55,037 nucleotides of DNA from an uncultured Lachnospiraceae bacterium (GTDB lineage: Bacteria; Bacillota; Clostridia; Lachnospirales; Lachnospiraceae), in NCBI GenBank assembly GCA_902476645.1, contig CABSEG010000011.1:1-55037 (forward strand), written 5' to 3'. Positions 7,979 to 15,822 of the stretch are shown one piece after another. A program made the position numbers and the translations under genes. The notes under the pieces are model-generated. The model was not told the DNA's origin. It ran no database searches and was given only the letters and a program-made list of their open reading frames with translations. Position 1 is the stretch's first letter. The number at the start of each line of letters is the position of its first letter.

Positions 7979-8167
7979 TTGAAAAATGATTTATTTGTAA
8001 CAGCCGGAGAAGTTGCACAGGATTTGGGTGTTTCAAAACCATTTGCCTACAAATTAGTGCGGCAGATGAATGAAGAACTGGAAGCAAAAGGATTTATTAC
8101 AATCGCCGGAAGAGTAAGCAGAAAATACTATGAAGAAAAATTTTATGGTATGGCGCAGACAAATTAA
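7979..8167 (+). CDS. xis: Excisionase-like small DNA-binding protein
   Basis: A 62-residue protein with a MerR/excisionase-type winged HTH (VTAGEVAQDLGVSKPFAYKLVRQMNEELEAKG). It starts with TTG at 7979, with AAGGAGG 8 nt upstream. It directly precedes the integrase gene (15 nt gap). Such proteins bend DNA at the element ends and bias the integrase towards excision. Its promoter is a full consensus one. Confidence in the family is high; the name rests on position and size. Confidence 0.75.
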   Translation: MKNDLFVTAGEVAQDLGVSKPFAYKLVRQMNEELEAKGFITIAGRVSRKYYEEKFYGMAQTN

Positions 8168-8182
8168 GAGGGAGGTGAGGTT

Positions 8183-9247
8183 ATGGCGGCGTACAAAGAT
8201 GAAAAGCGTGGAACATGGTATGTATCGTTCCACTATTATGACTGGACAGGAAAAAACTGTCGGAAAGTGAAAAGAGGTTTTAAAACTAAACGGGAAGCGA
8301 CAGAATGGGAACATCATTTTCGTATGAAAGAAGCTTCTGATCTGGATATGACCTTTGGAGAGTTTGTAGAAGCCTACACCAGAGATATGAAGCCGAAACT
8401 AAAACACAATACTTGGCTGACAAAGGAGCATATTCTGCGGACGAAGTTATTGCCATACTTTAAGGACAAGAAAATGCGTGACATTCGTGGGACAGATATT
8501 ATCCAATGGCAGAATGAACAGATTTCTTATCGTGATGCTAAAGGAAGATCTTATGCTCCTACGTATCTGAAAACTCTGCAATCAGAATTAAGCGCTCTTT
8601 TCAATCACGCAGTGCGTTTCTATGAGCTAAAAAGCAATCCGGTTGTAAAGGCGGGGCCGCTTGGGAAAGGGAAAGCAGAGGAAATGCTTTTCTGGACAAA
8701 AGAGGAGTATTTAAAATTTATTGAAGCGGTAAAAGACAAGCCGTATTCCTACCATGCATTCCAGATATTGTATTGGTGCGGATTGTGTGTAGGAGAACTG
8801 TTAGCTCTTACTCCGCAGGATATTGATTTTAATAACAAGGTCATTCGGATTACAAAATCCTATCAGCGATTAGAGGGGAAAGACGTCATTACAGATCCGA
8901 AGACTCCAAAAAGTAAACGGAATATAAGTATGCCGGATTTCCTGTGTGATGAATTGAAAGATTATATCAGCAGATTATATGGGATTCTTCCTACGGATCG
9001 CATTTTTCATCTGACCAAAAGTTTTCTGCACCATGAAATGACAAGAGGAGCAGAAAAAGCAGGAGTAAAGCGTATCAGAATCTATGATTTGAGACATTCG
9101 CATATTTCCCTGCTGATCAGTATGGGATTTTCGGCTGTATCAATCGGAAATCGGGTAGGGCATGAAAGCGTTGATATTAATTATCGATATGTTCATATTT
9201 CCTACAGAGCAGACGAAAATGGCGAAATTATTGAACGAAGAATTTAA
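8183..9247 (+). CDS. int: Tyrosine recombinase (integrase) lacking the first catalytic Arg
   Basis: This 354-residue integrase has the N-terminal Arm-binding/AP2-like part (about 1-50), a SAM-like core-binding domain (60-165) and the catalytic domain (170-345). Related integrases read GLRxGELLAL at the first catalytic box; here the sequence is GLCVGELLAL, so C202 replaces the Arg (TGT where CGT is expected). The second box reads YDLRHSH, with Tyr301 where most relatives have His and with R304 kept. The third-box GH and the nucleophile Y336 (YRYVH) are present. Without Arg I a tyrosine recombinase is normally inactive or severely impaired, so the element may be frozen unless complemented. It follows xis and precedes mobC by 15 nt, as one operon. 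Confidence 0.85.
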   Translation: MAAYKDEKRGTWYVSFHYYDWTGKNCRKVKRGFKTKREATEWEHHFRMKEASDLDMTFGEFVEAYTRDMKPKLKHNTWLTKEHILRTKLLPYFKDKKMRDIRGTDIIQWQNEQISYRDAKGRSYAPTYLKTLQSELSALFNHAVRFYELKSNPVVKAGPLGKGKAEEMLFWTKEEYLKFIEAVKDKPYSYHAFQILYWCGLCVGELLALTPQDIDFNNKVIRITKSYQRLEGKDVITDPKTPKSKRNISMPDFLCDELKDYISRLYGILPTDRIFHLTKSFLHHEMTRGAEKAGVKRIRIYDLRHSHISLLISMGFSAVSIGNRVGHESVDINYRYVHISYRADENGEIIERRI

Positions 9248-9262
9248 GGAGGGCATGGAAGA

Positions 9263-9601
9263 ATGAGTGGTACACACAAAAATCCAACAATCAGCTTTCG
9301 TATTTCTCCCAGAGAACGAGATGAAATCGAAGCGAAAATTCTTGTCAGTGGTATGAAGAAAAAAGATTATTTTGTTCGTTTCTGTATTTATAATCGTGTG
9401 TGCGTGGTAGGAAAGAAAGAGACTGTATATCAGATTGTAGAGAAATTGAAGGAAATGGAAAACCATCTGTTAGAGTTGGCAGAGCAGTTAAAGGACAGAA
9501 AGCCGGAGATTATTTCCGAAGAAATCCGGGAACTTCATACGGCTTATGAGGATATGTTAAAAGCAGTTCTCTGGATGTTGGACGGAGCAAAATATTTGTG
9601 A
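9263..9601 (+). CDS. MobC-like relaxosome accessory protein
   Basis: A 112-residue protein with an N-terminal ribbon-helix-helix-like part (ISFRISPRERDEIEAKILVSG, then YFVRFCIYNRV) and a helical C-terminus, as in bacterial mobilization proteins of the MobC type that help the relaxase open the transfer origin. AAGGAGGG lies about 11 nt before the ATG. It follows the integrase and precedes the replication ATPase, the usual order in small mobilizable units of Firmicutes. Confidence 0.65.
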   Translation: MSGTHKNPTISFRISPRERDEIEAKILVSGMKKKDYFVRFCIYNRVCVVGKKETVYQIVEKLKEMENHLLELAEQLKDRKPEIISEEIRELHTAYEDMLKAVLWMLDGAKYL

Positions 9602-9620
9602 GAGGGAACTGATAAAAATG

Positions 9621-9672
9621 CCCCGACAGCGGCGACTGTCAGGGCGTGTGATAACGGAAACCTCTGTTATCG
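9621..9672 (+). promoter_or_regulatory. Two-hairpin leader before the RepA-like gene
   Basis: Between mobC and the ATPase gene are two stems in a row: CCCCGACAG/CTGTCaGGG and GATAAC/GTTATC. They precede the GGAGGT site of the gene at 9741. They could terminate mobC transcripts or control replication-gene expression by a countertranscript. Confidence 0.4.
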
Positions 9673-9740
9673 GTAATCGCAATACGAGTATAGCATAGGT
9701 TTCTTTCATTGACAATGAGATTTTCAGAAACGGAGGTTAT

Positions 9741-10722
9741 ATGGAAGAAACAAGAACAGAATTGCAGATGATTAAAATGTCGGAAATACAGTCAAAGGAA
9801 GTGACGTGGCTGTGGTATCCATTTATTCCATATGGAAAGCTGACAATTATACAAGGCGATCCGGGAGACGGTAAAACAACATTTGTACTTAATATAGCGG
9901 CCAAATTATCAAAGGGTGAGGGTATAGATGGTGGCATGGAGTTGTCAGAGCCATTGACAGTAATTTACCAGAGTGCGGAGGATGGACTCACCGATACGAT
10001 AAAACCTCGCTTGGAAGCAGTAGGAGCAGATTGTGAGAACATTTCTGTTATAGATGAAAGTATAAAATCACTTTCTATGATAGATAAACGATTGGAGGAA
10101 GCGATTATAAGAACCAAGGCAAAACTTCTTATTTTAGATCCGAAACAGGCTTATCTCGGCGGCAGTATGGATATGAATCGAGCAAATGAAGCAAGGAATA
10201 TGACAAAAAAACTTGCGGCTCTGGCAGAAAAATATCAATGTGCTATTGTGTTTGTAGGGCACATGAACAAAGCAGCAGGGAATAAAGCGGCATACAGAGG
10301 AATGGGTTCTATTGATTTTTTTTGCAGTAGCAAGAAGTGTATTGCTAGTTGGCAGAGTGGAAGGTGAAGAGAATATAAGAACGGTTGTACAGATAAAAAA
10401 TAACCTTGTAGGATTCGCTCATCCGAAAGCATTTCAATTATCGGAGGAAGGTTTTCTTTGGCTCGGGGATTATGAGATAACAGCAGATGAAGTTTTAGGC
10501 GGCATTGCACCAAAAGTGAATAAATTGGAACAGGCGAAGCGTCTGCTTCGGGAACTTGCAGAAACTAACAATGTTATACAGAGTAATGAGATTTTTAATC
10601 TTGCGGAAGAAAAGAAGATATCCAGACGGACACTTGAAAATGCCAAAAAAGAACTGAGAATTAGAGCGAAGCGGATAAACAATTCTTGGTATTGGGAACT
10701 GGATAAAGCAAGATCAGAATAA
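9741..10722 (+). pseudogene. RepA-type AAA_25 ATPase, frameshifted at an 8-T run
   Basis: The first frame (9741-10367) encodes the N-terminal two thirds of a RecA/DnaB-like RepA ATPase: Walker A GDPGDGKTT near residue 40, Walker B LLILDP near residue 130, and the sensor-like HMNKAAG. The motif that should read GSIDFFAVARSVLLVG is split: after GSIDFF the frame is wrong, and the correct continuation is found in the +1 shifted frame to 10722. The shift lies in eight consecutive T (10316-10323); seven T would restore one protein of about 327 residues. This could be a real disruption, a sequencing error, or productive slippage on the T-run. The C-terminal part (about 80 residues) has an HTH-like segment (KISRRTLENAKKEL). 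In mobilizable units such a protein usually supports replication. Confidence 0.75.
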
Positions 10723-10731
10723 GACAACAGC

Positions 10732-10808
10732 GCAACAATGCAGATTATATAGAATTTACGGACTTAGGATTTACAAGATTGCAAAAGATATAGACCTTGC
10801 ATTGTTGC
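10732..10808. repeat. Long-range perfect inverted repeat after the RepA-like gene
   Basis: GCAACAATGCA (10732-10742) and TGCATTGTTGC (10798-10808) are perfect reverse complements separated by 55 nt. They could form a replication-origin structure or a terminator-like fold. There is no T-tract. Confidence 0.5.
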
Positions 10809-10863
10809 AGTCTTGAAAAGGATGGCAAATATGGTACGACAACCGGAATGAGGAACCCGGAAC

Positions 10864-11070
10864 GTGAACAAATATTTTTACGAAAGTGAAGCCCGGAGGA
10901 TTGCCGCACTCAATGAGATATTTGGAGATGTGGAACTGGCTGCGGCAGAAATGCGGACGTTGGTTTGGCTGTGCGGGTGGGAGGAATGTACGGTGGAAAC
11001 CGCACTTTCAGCTATCCGAAAAGCTATGGCGGCGGAAGCAAAGCGGTGGGAATTGCTGCTCCGTCCGTAG
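10864..11070 (+). CDS. Small conserved-type protein upstream of the relaxase
   Basis: A 68-residue acidic, helical protein starting with GTG at 10864. Residues NEIFGDVELAAAEMRTLVWLCGWEE look like a compact helical domain. No strong ribosome binding site is visible; CCGGAACGTG precedes the start, so the call is less secure. It lies between the RepA-type gene and the putative transfer origin. I do not recognise the family. A role in mobilization is suggested only by position. Confidence 0.45.
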   Translation: MNKYFYESEARRIAALNEIFGDVELAAAEMRTLVWLCGWEECTVETALSAIRKAMAAEAKRWELLLRP

Positions 11071-11110
11071 GACGGAAAAGGTCTACGCTCCGCTTCGGTC
11101 GGCGCAGAGC

Positions 11111-11241
11111 AGACGTCCCCCGGACGTCTTGCACCCCCGGCAGGGCGCAAAGGCAGCTTTTGATGGACGGAACGGCTGTCAAAAGTGCTTTTGCGTTTAC
11201 GTTCGGCGAAATTAACAAAGCCTATGCGCCGTGTCTGGCGC
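11111..11241. other. Inverted-repeat cluster, candidate origin of transfer
   Basis: Three inverted repeats lie in the 205 bp gap before the relaxase gene: AGACGTCC-ccc-GGACGTCT (11111-11129, perfect), an imperfect 17-18 bp pair (11146-11163 with 11179-11195), and GCGCC-gtgtct-GGCGC (11226-11241). The origin of transfer of MobV systems normally lies just upstream of mob, so this block is the natural candidate. The nick site cannot be assigned by eye. Confidence 0.45.
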
Positions 11242-11275
11242 TGATTACCACCTGGACAGGGAGAAAGGATATTGA

Positions 11276-12589
11276 TTGAAGCCAACCATCAGCTTTATGA
11301 CAGGGAGAGGCTCTGTCAATCATAACAGCAGAAAATTCCATGCAAAGAACACTGACCCAGAACAAAGTTATCTAAACGTAGAATATTGCAATGAAAATGT
11401 TAAGGACGTATACTACGAATTGTTTGATAAAGCACTTGCCCGGTATACTGAGAAGCAGACCAGAAGTGACCGCCGGATTGACGATTATTATGAGAAAATC
11501 CGTTCCGGCAAGCAGGAAAAGCCGTTCCATGAGATTATCCTGCAAATTGGGGATAAGGACAATATGGGAGCGAAAACGGAGAACGGACAGCTTGCCGCAA
11601 AGGTGTTGGATAAATATATGCAGGACTTCCAGCGGCGAAATTCTACGTTGAGGGTGTTCAGCGCCTATCTTCACATGGACGAAGCAACGCCTCACCTGCA
11701 TATAGATTTTGTCCCGTATACGACAGGAAGCAAGCGGGGGCTTGATACAAGAGTTTCACTGAAACAGGCATTATCTGCTCTCGGATTTAAAGGCGGCACA
11801 AGGCGGGAAACAGAATTAAATCAGTGGGTGGCTTATGAGAAAGAACAGCTTGCTGCTGTCATGCTGGAACATGGGATTGAGTGGGAGAAGAAAGGCACAC
11901 ATGAAAAGCATTTATCCGTTCTGGATTTTGAGAAAAAGGAGCGGGCAAAGGAAGTCGCAGAGTTGGAAGCAAAGAAAGCGGAATTGCAGGAAGAAAATGC
12001 TACTTTTCAAGAAATCAACGAAGATTTGCATGAACAGTTGTTACAAGTTGATGATGAGATTCGCTCCTTGCAGGAAAATTTACAGGAATCCCGGCAGGAA
12101 GCAGAGAAAGCGCAGAAACAGGCGGACAAATACCAGAAACGCATGAATAAACTTGCCCCTATGGTAAAGAACATGGAGAAACTGGCGGCAGATTTTTCCG
12201 CAGACCCAGAGCAGACGCTTCCAGAAGCGGCGGTTATGGAATCTGCAAAGTCGTATCGGGAGAAGAAAGCAAAGCCGTTGGTAAAGAAAATCGTACAAGT
12301 CATGCGCTCTGTTTATTCGGCATATCTGGATATTTCAAATAAGTTTACAAAGCTGCAAGCGGCATATAACAGGGAACGGAGTGGAAATGAGCGGTTGACA
12401 AACAGGCTGGAAGAAGTCTTGGCGGAAAATCGGGAACTGCGGATAGTGGTGGCGGATTTTGGACGTATAAAGGCGGTGGTCGGCGCTGAACAGGTAAACG
12501 CTGTGATTAACCGGGCGAGACAACAGAAACAGATAGAAGCCGAGCAGAAACGGGTTGCGAGAAGAAAACATAATCGGGAAGTCCGCTAA
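11276..12589 (+). CDS. mob: MobV/Mob_Pre-type relaxase
   Basis: This 437-residue protein is a plasmid mobilization relaxase. The HNSR motif lies near residue 16 (motif I region), the metal-binding histidines are in ATPHLHIDFVP (about 139-149), and a long coiled-coil C-terminus (about 220-290 and 360-430) follows, as in MobV proteins. It nicks one strand at the origin of transfer and pilots it through a conjugation channel supplied by another element. The start is TTG at 11276 with GAAAGG upstream. A fragment similar to its C-terminus recurs at 15551-15790, evidence for a second, decayed relaxase. The catalytic part here looks intact, so mobilization in trans could still work even though the integrase is mutated. 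Confidence 0.85.
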   Translation: MKPTISFMTGRGSVNHNSRKFHAKNTDPEQSYLNVEYCNENVKDVYYELFDKALARYTEKQTRSDRRIDDYYEKIRSGKQEKPFHEIILQIGDKDNMGAKTENGQLAAKVLDKYMQDFQRRNSTLRVFSAYLHMDEATPHLHIDFVPYTTGSKRGLDTRVSLKQALSALGFKGGTRRETELNQWVAYEKEQLAAVMLEHGIEWEKKGTHEKHLSVLDFEKKERAKEVAELEAKKAELQEENATFQEINEDLHEQLLQVDDEIRSLQENLQESRQEAEKAQKQADKYQKRMNKLAPMVKNMEKLAADFSADPEQTLPEAAVMESAKSYREKKAKPLVKKIVQVMRSVYSAYLDISNKFTKLQAAYNRERSGNERLTNRLEEVLAENRELRIVVADFGRIKAVVGAEQVNAVINRARQQKQIEAEQKRVARRKHNREVR

Positions 12590-12697
12590 TAGACGGAGGG
12601 CTATTTTGATTGACTGGTGATTCGCTATTTACTTTGAAATCACATAGAAAATGGGGCGAGTATCTGGTAAAATAGCCTTGCAATATAAGAAAACTAA

Positions 12698-12715
12698 TTA
12701 GACAATCATGTCTAA
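12698..12715. promoter_or_regulatory. Inverted repeat TTAGAC-n6-GTCTAA, likely XRE operator
   Basis: A perfect 6 bp inverted repeat with a 6 bp spacer about 85 bp before the XRE gene at 12801. The same half-sites recur with an 8 bp spacer at 15259-15278, outside any gene. It is a plausible autoregulatory site. Confidence 0.4.
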
Positions 12716-12800
12716 TAGTGAAAATATAGCATTTCTCGCTTTGCGTCGTGTTTTATTGCTAGTATTTATGGTAATGTGCAAGTGAAAGGAGGGAAAAGGA

Positions 12801-13739
12801 ATGGATACGAAAAAGATAGGAGAATTCCTAAAGATACTTCGCAGAGAAAAAGGATTGACACAGGAACAACTTGCGGAGATTCTTCGTGTATCGGGAAGAA
12901 CAATCTCACGATGGGAAACAGGAACAAATATGCCAGATTTAAGTATCCTCATCCAAATGGCAGAGTTCTATGCTGTAGATGTGAAAGAGATTTTAGATGG
13001 AGAAAGGAAAGGCGAGAATATGGATAAAGAACTAAAAGAAACACTAATTAAAGTTGCAGATTACAGCAAGTTAGAGAAAGAAAAAGCTGCCAAAACAGGC
13101 AATATTGCTTTTGGTCTCTCTTTTGCGCTTTGTGTGGTAATGATAATGGTGCAGTTGATTGTTACTGGAAATTTAATGTATGTCGCAGGAGAAACTGTTG
13201 TTTTGCTTTTCGGCGGTATTGTTTATATTGGAATGATGTCTTACAATGGAATTTATGAAACAAATTCTAAATTTAAATCACCATTTACCGATGCTGTGAT
13301 AAGCATAATATGTGCTATTATATTTACAATAGCATTGGCAGTATATTACAGTAAAATGGGTGCAGACATTTCTCAAATTGTTTATGTTGCGCTTATATTT
13401 TTTATTGGTATTTCGATAGTAGGATTTGCTGTATTGAGATTTTTAGCATATTTCAGCCATAGGAGAAAGAAGAAAATTATGGAAAACAGTGCTGCGTTTG
13501 CTACGGAACAGCAGGTAGTCAATGTGTTTGTGGCGGATGGTAATATGCAGGCAAATATGATAATCAATACTTTAAAAGATAATGGTATTATGGCGTATGG
13601 ACAGGATTTAGGAGACGCCGGATTTGCAGCAGTACGTTATGGTATGGGCAGAGGTATTGATGATAGGGTTGCAATTATCGTAGCAAGCTATAAAGCTGAT
13701 AGTGCCAAACAAGTGATAAAGGAAATGGGATTGGAATGA
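12801..13739 (+). CDS. Membrane-anchored XRE-family regulator with DUF2007-like tail
   Basis: A 312-residue protein. Residues 5-65 form a clear HTH (LKILRREKGLTQEQLAEILR, SGRTISRWETG). After a linker come four or more hydrophobic segments (about 105-215: FGLSFALCVVMIMVQLIV, ETVVLLFGGIVYIG, AVISIICAIIFTIALAVYY, YVALIFFIGISIVGFAVL). The C-terminal 70 residues (VVNVFVADGNMQANMIINTL, then NGIMAYG) resemble the DUF2007 'putative signal transducing' fold. GAAAGGAGGG precedes the ATG. Such HTH-membrane proteins sense envelope or drug stress in Clostridia. It is the last intact gene of the AT-rich mobilizable region before the direct repeats. Confidence 0.75.
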   Translation: MDTKKIGEFLKILRREKGLTQEQLAEILRVSGRTISRWETGTNMPDLSILIQMAEFYAVDVKEILDGERKGENMDKELKETLIKVADYSKLEKEKAAKTGNIAFGLSFALCVVMIMVQLIVTGNLMYVAGETVVLLFGGIVYIGMMSYNGIYETNSKFKSPFTDAVISIICAIIFTIALAVYYSKMGADISQIVYVALIFFIGISIVGFAVLRFLAYFSHRRKKKIMENSAAFATEQQVVNVFVADGNMQANMIINTLKDNGIMAYGQDLGDAGFAAVRYGMGRGIDDRVAIIVASYKADSAKQVIKEMGLE

Positions 13740-13881
13740 ATATTACGCTTTAGAAGTTCTGTAATCTTTTGCTTTCAAGAGATTAAATATATAGTAATAG
13801 CGATTGTAATATTTTGATGTTAATTCCCATAAAAAGCCTTTTGATTCGGTATTTATTTTTGAAGATTGCGGTAATCATAAC

Positions 13882-13915
13882 AGCACTCTCTGGTGACAGG
13901 GAGTGCTCTTTGTTT
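13882..13915 (+). terminator. Terminator-like hairpin after the XRE membrane gene
   Basis: AGCACTC (13882-13888) and GAGTGCT (13901-13907) pair across a 12 nt loop and are followed by CTTTGTTT. Apart from this hairpin and the direct repeat further on, the 13740-14240 gap holds no gene that I can support. Confidence 0.55.
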
Positions 13916-13982
13916 AAAAAAATTGTTGCTGGTTTTGAAAAAAGCGTTGTCAATTTGTGAGGATTTGCTATAATAAATGTGC

Positions 13983-14113
13983 GGCAACATTTTGGCAACA
14001 GAAAATCAGCAAGACAGAATAAATGATGTAATTGAAGTAAAAAGCGGCGGGTATTTGCATGAAACTTAAACAAATATAGTTAAGAATAACAAAGAACACG
14101 CCGAGTTCGAATA
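13983..14113. repeat. Direct repeat, left copy, ending in att-like core
   Basis: About 130 bp, roughly 85% identical to 15038-15168. It opens with GGCAACATTTTGGCAACAG, which reads as an integrase-tail-like peptide GNILATENQ, and ends with AAAGAACACGCCGAGTTCGA. The pair flanks the DUF4393 gene. The conserved end resembles the terminal region and core of an integrative element, so this may be one end of a small unit or a second copy of the element terminus. Confidence 0.75.
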
Positions 14114-14240
14114 GTACGAGACTGTATTATTTATTTTATATTGCAGGTGGTTTATAGGATTGCTTAATAATTTTTTTATAGCTCTATTTTGCAGATATTT
14201 TGTTGCCATAATCGTATTGTATAAAGGAGAAGGCTACAAT

Positions 14241-15011
14241 ATGGATAAAAAAGAAACATTTGCTGGAGAAATAGCAAAGCAACTACCAGTTAAGGATATA
14301 TATAATGATTTGGCCCATCCGGCTTTAAGTACAGTAGGACAAGGATTACAAGGGGTAACAAAACTGGCTCTAGCACCAATATCGGCATTAGTATGGGGAT
14401 ATGATAAAATAGCGGACTATTTAGACGTTGCAATACCTGAATATTTTGCAAAAAGAAAAATAGCAAAAGAAAAGGTTGTTTCACCAGATCCTGCAATTGC
14501 GGTTCCAGCGGTTGAGGCAATGCGATATACTTCACATAAAGAAGAGCTAAGAGAGATGTTTACCAACCTATTGGGAGCATCTATGAATGCTGATTCAATT
14601 GACGAACATCCAGCATTTGTTAATATAATAAAGCAATTATCTTCAGATGAAGGCAAAATTATTAAGTACTTATATCAAGACGATAAACAACCAATGATAA
14701 AGATTAGAATCAAATTAGGGGAGGGTAGAGGCGAGAGCGATTTACTGCCATACTTTAGTGATATAGGATATATTGCTAATTGTCAATATCCACAAAAATT
14801 TCCGGAATATTTGGATAATTTACACAGACTGGGAATTGTTGAGGTGTATTTTGACCGATTCTTAATAGATGAAAAATACTATGAAAAATTGAAACTTCAT
14901 CCACAATTTCCTCGTGTAGCAGAAAACGGAAATAACAATATTGTAGAAAAGAAAAGTATGTATGAATTAAGCGAATTTGGGAAAAAATTTTGCAAAGTTT
15001 GTTTATCGTGA
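14241..15011 (+). CDS. DUF4393 / Abi-alpha-like protein
   Basis: A 256-residue protein. The start at 14241 is supported by AAAGGAGAAGG just upstream; an upstream in-frame ATG-like start at 14160 is less likely. The N-terminus carries ALSTVGQGLQGVTKLALAPISALVWGYDKIADYL, a hydrophobic amphipathic segment typical of DUF4393, and residues about 95-150 (EELREMFTNLLGASMNADS, then HPAFVNIIKQLS) match the family's conserved helical region. DUF4393 includes proteins related to the AbiAlpha abortive infection group, so a phage-defence role is plausible but not shown. The gene is AT-rich and sits alone between two long direct repeats, like a cassette. Confidence 0.7.
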   Translation: MDKKETFAGEIAKQLPVKDIYNDLAHPALSTVGQGLQGVTKLALAPISALVWGYDKIADYLDVAIPEYFAKRKIAKEKVVSPDPAIAVPAVEAMRYTSHKEELREMFTNLLGASMNADSIDEHPAFVNIIKQLSSDEGKIIKYLYQDDKQPMIKIRIKLGEGRGESDLLPYFSDIGYIANCQYPQKFPEYLDNLHRLGIVEVYFDRFLIDEKYYEKLKLHPQFPRVAENGNNNIVEKKSMYELSEFGKKFCKVCLS

Positions 15012-15037
15012 AAAAGGTGTTTTGTTGCTGTAAAGAT

Positions 15038-15168
15038 GGCAACATTTTGGCAACAGAAAATCAGTAAACCAAAATAACTGATGTAATTGAAGTAAATATC
15101 GGCATGAACCCACATAAAACTTAAACAAATACAGTTAATAATACTAAAGAACACGCCGAGTTCGAGTA
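15038..15168. repeat. Direct repeat, right copy, ending in att-like core
   Basis: This is the second copy of the repeat at 13983-14113; the core here reads GAGTTCGAGTA (15158-15168), identical to 4854-4864. A terminator hairpin follows directly, as at 4874, which suggests that the element targets the 3' end of a transcription unit just ahead of its terminator. Confidence 0.75.
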
Positions 15169-15172
15169 ATGA

Positions 15173-15223
15173 GTAAGTCCTGAGAACCCTTATAAATCAA
15201 GGGCTTTCAGGACTTTTTTTAAA
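15173..15223 (+). terminator. Strong intrinsic terminator right of the repeat
   Basis: AGTCCTGA and TCAGGACT enclose an inner stem CCCTT/AAGGG and are followed by seven T. It lies a few bases beyond the att-like core. Confidence 0.8.
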
Positions 15224-15305
15224 CCTTATGATGTTATAGTGATGTTAAAATTTTCATTAGACTTCTGTTTTGTCTAACAAAAGGGGGGCACTTCAGGCAG
15301 GGGCG

Positions 15306-15395
15306 CTATTTTTTGTGCTTAAAAATTATTACCGCAAGGGTTATTACAGCACAAAGTATGATGGAAAAAGTAAACAAGTCACTGTATGTAACCAT
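15306..15395 (-). CDS. Holin-like type I toxin peptide
   Basis: A 29-residue peptide beginning MVTYSDLFTFSIILC: a short N-terminus, one membrane segment and a basic KHKK tail. This is the signature of the Firmicutes 'putative holin-like toxin' family, related to TxpA/BsrG-type type I toxins that depolarise or perforate the membrane. The start at 15395 follows AAAGGCGG at suitable spacing. A segment 77 nt upstream in the mRNA (15472-15481) is perfectly complementary to the start region (15394-15403), so translation of the long transcript could be blocked, as in known type I systems. An antisense RNA from the plus strand would be expected but its promoter is not clear. Confidence 0.7.
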   Translation of the reverse strand: MVTYSDLFTFSIILCAVITLAVIIFKHKK

Positions 15396-15481
15396 AACCA
15401 CCGGCCGCCTTTCTTTTGTCCTGCGGCTGTATGGCACCTCAACGGTTCCCCGGTTAAGTACATTAAATTTTCGGTGGTTAT
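15394..15481 (-). promoter_or_regulatory. Predicted sequestration of the toxin start codon
   Basis: In the minus-strand transcript ATAACCACCG (from 15481-15472) is a perfect 10 bp partner of CGGTGGTTAT (15403-15394), which contains the first two bases of the ATG and its upstream bases. Pairing would hide the start. Confidence 0.5.
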
Positions 15482-15550
15482 CTGTCCATAAAGTCTTCAA
15501 AAGTTCCCATCAGTAAACGCCGTCCAGTTTTTGACATTGACCATCGAAAG

Positions 15551-15790
15551 TTGAAACAGAAATATAACTGTGTTCAGAAAGAATTGGATGATATACGTAA
15601 AAACAATCAGAAATTATCTGAAGAAAAGAATATATTACAAGGTGTTTCTGACAGATATGATCATGTTGTGCGTGTTCTGGGATTAGAAGCTGTAGATGCT
15701 GCGGTACAGCAGGATATTAAAATCAAAAAGCGCTGGAAGAAAAACGTCGAATGGAGTAAATGCCAAAGGGAAGCATTCACGAAAGATTAG
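15551..15790 (+). pseudogene. C-terminal fragment of a MobV-like relaxase
   Basis: 79 residues with a coiled-coil part (ELDDIRKNNQKLSEEKNILQ) and a tail VVRVLGLEAVDAAVQ. This matches in style the end of the intact relaxase at 11276-12589 (IKAVVGAEQVNAVIN). The catalytic N-terminus is missing, so this is the remnant of another mobilization gene. It is followed by a broken tnpV, the order seen in intact conjugative transposons. Confidence 0.6.
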
Positions 15791-15822
15791 TCTGGGGTGT
15801 GAAAAAGAGAGAGATGGAGATT

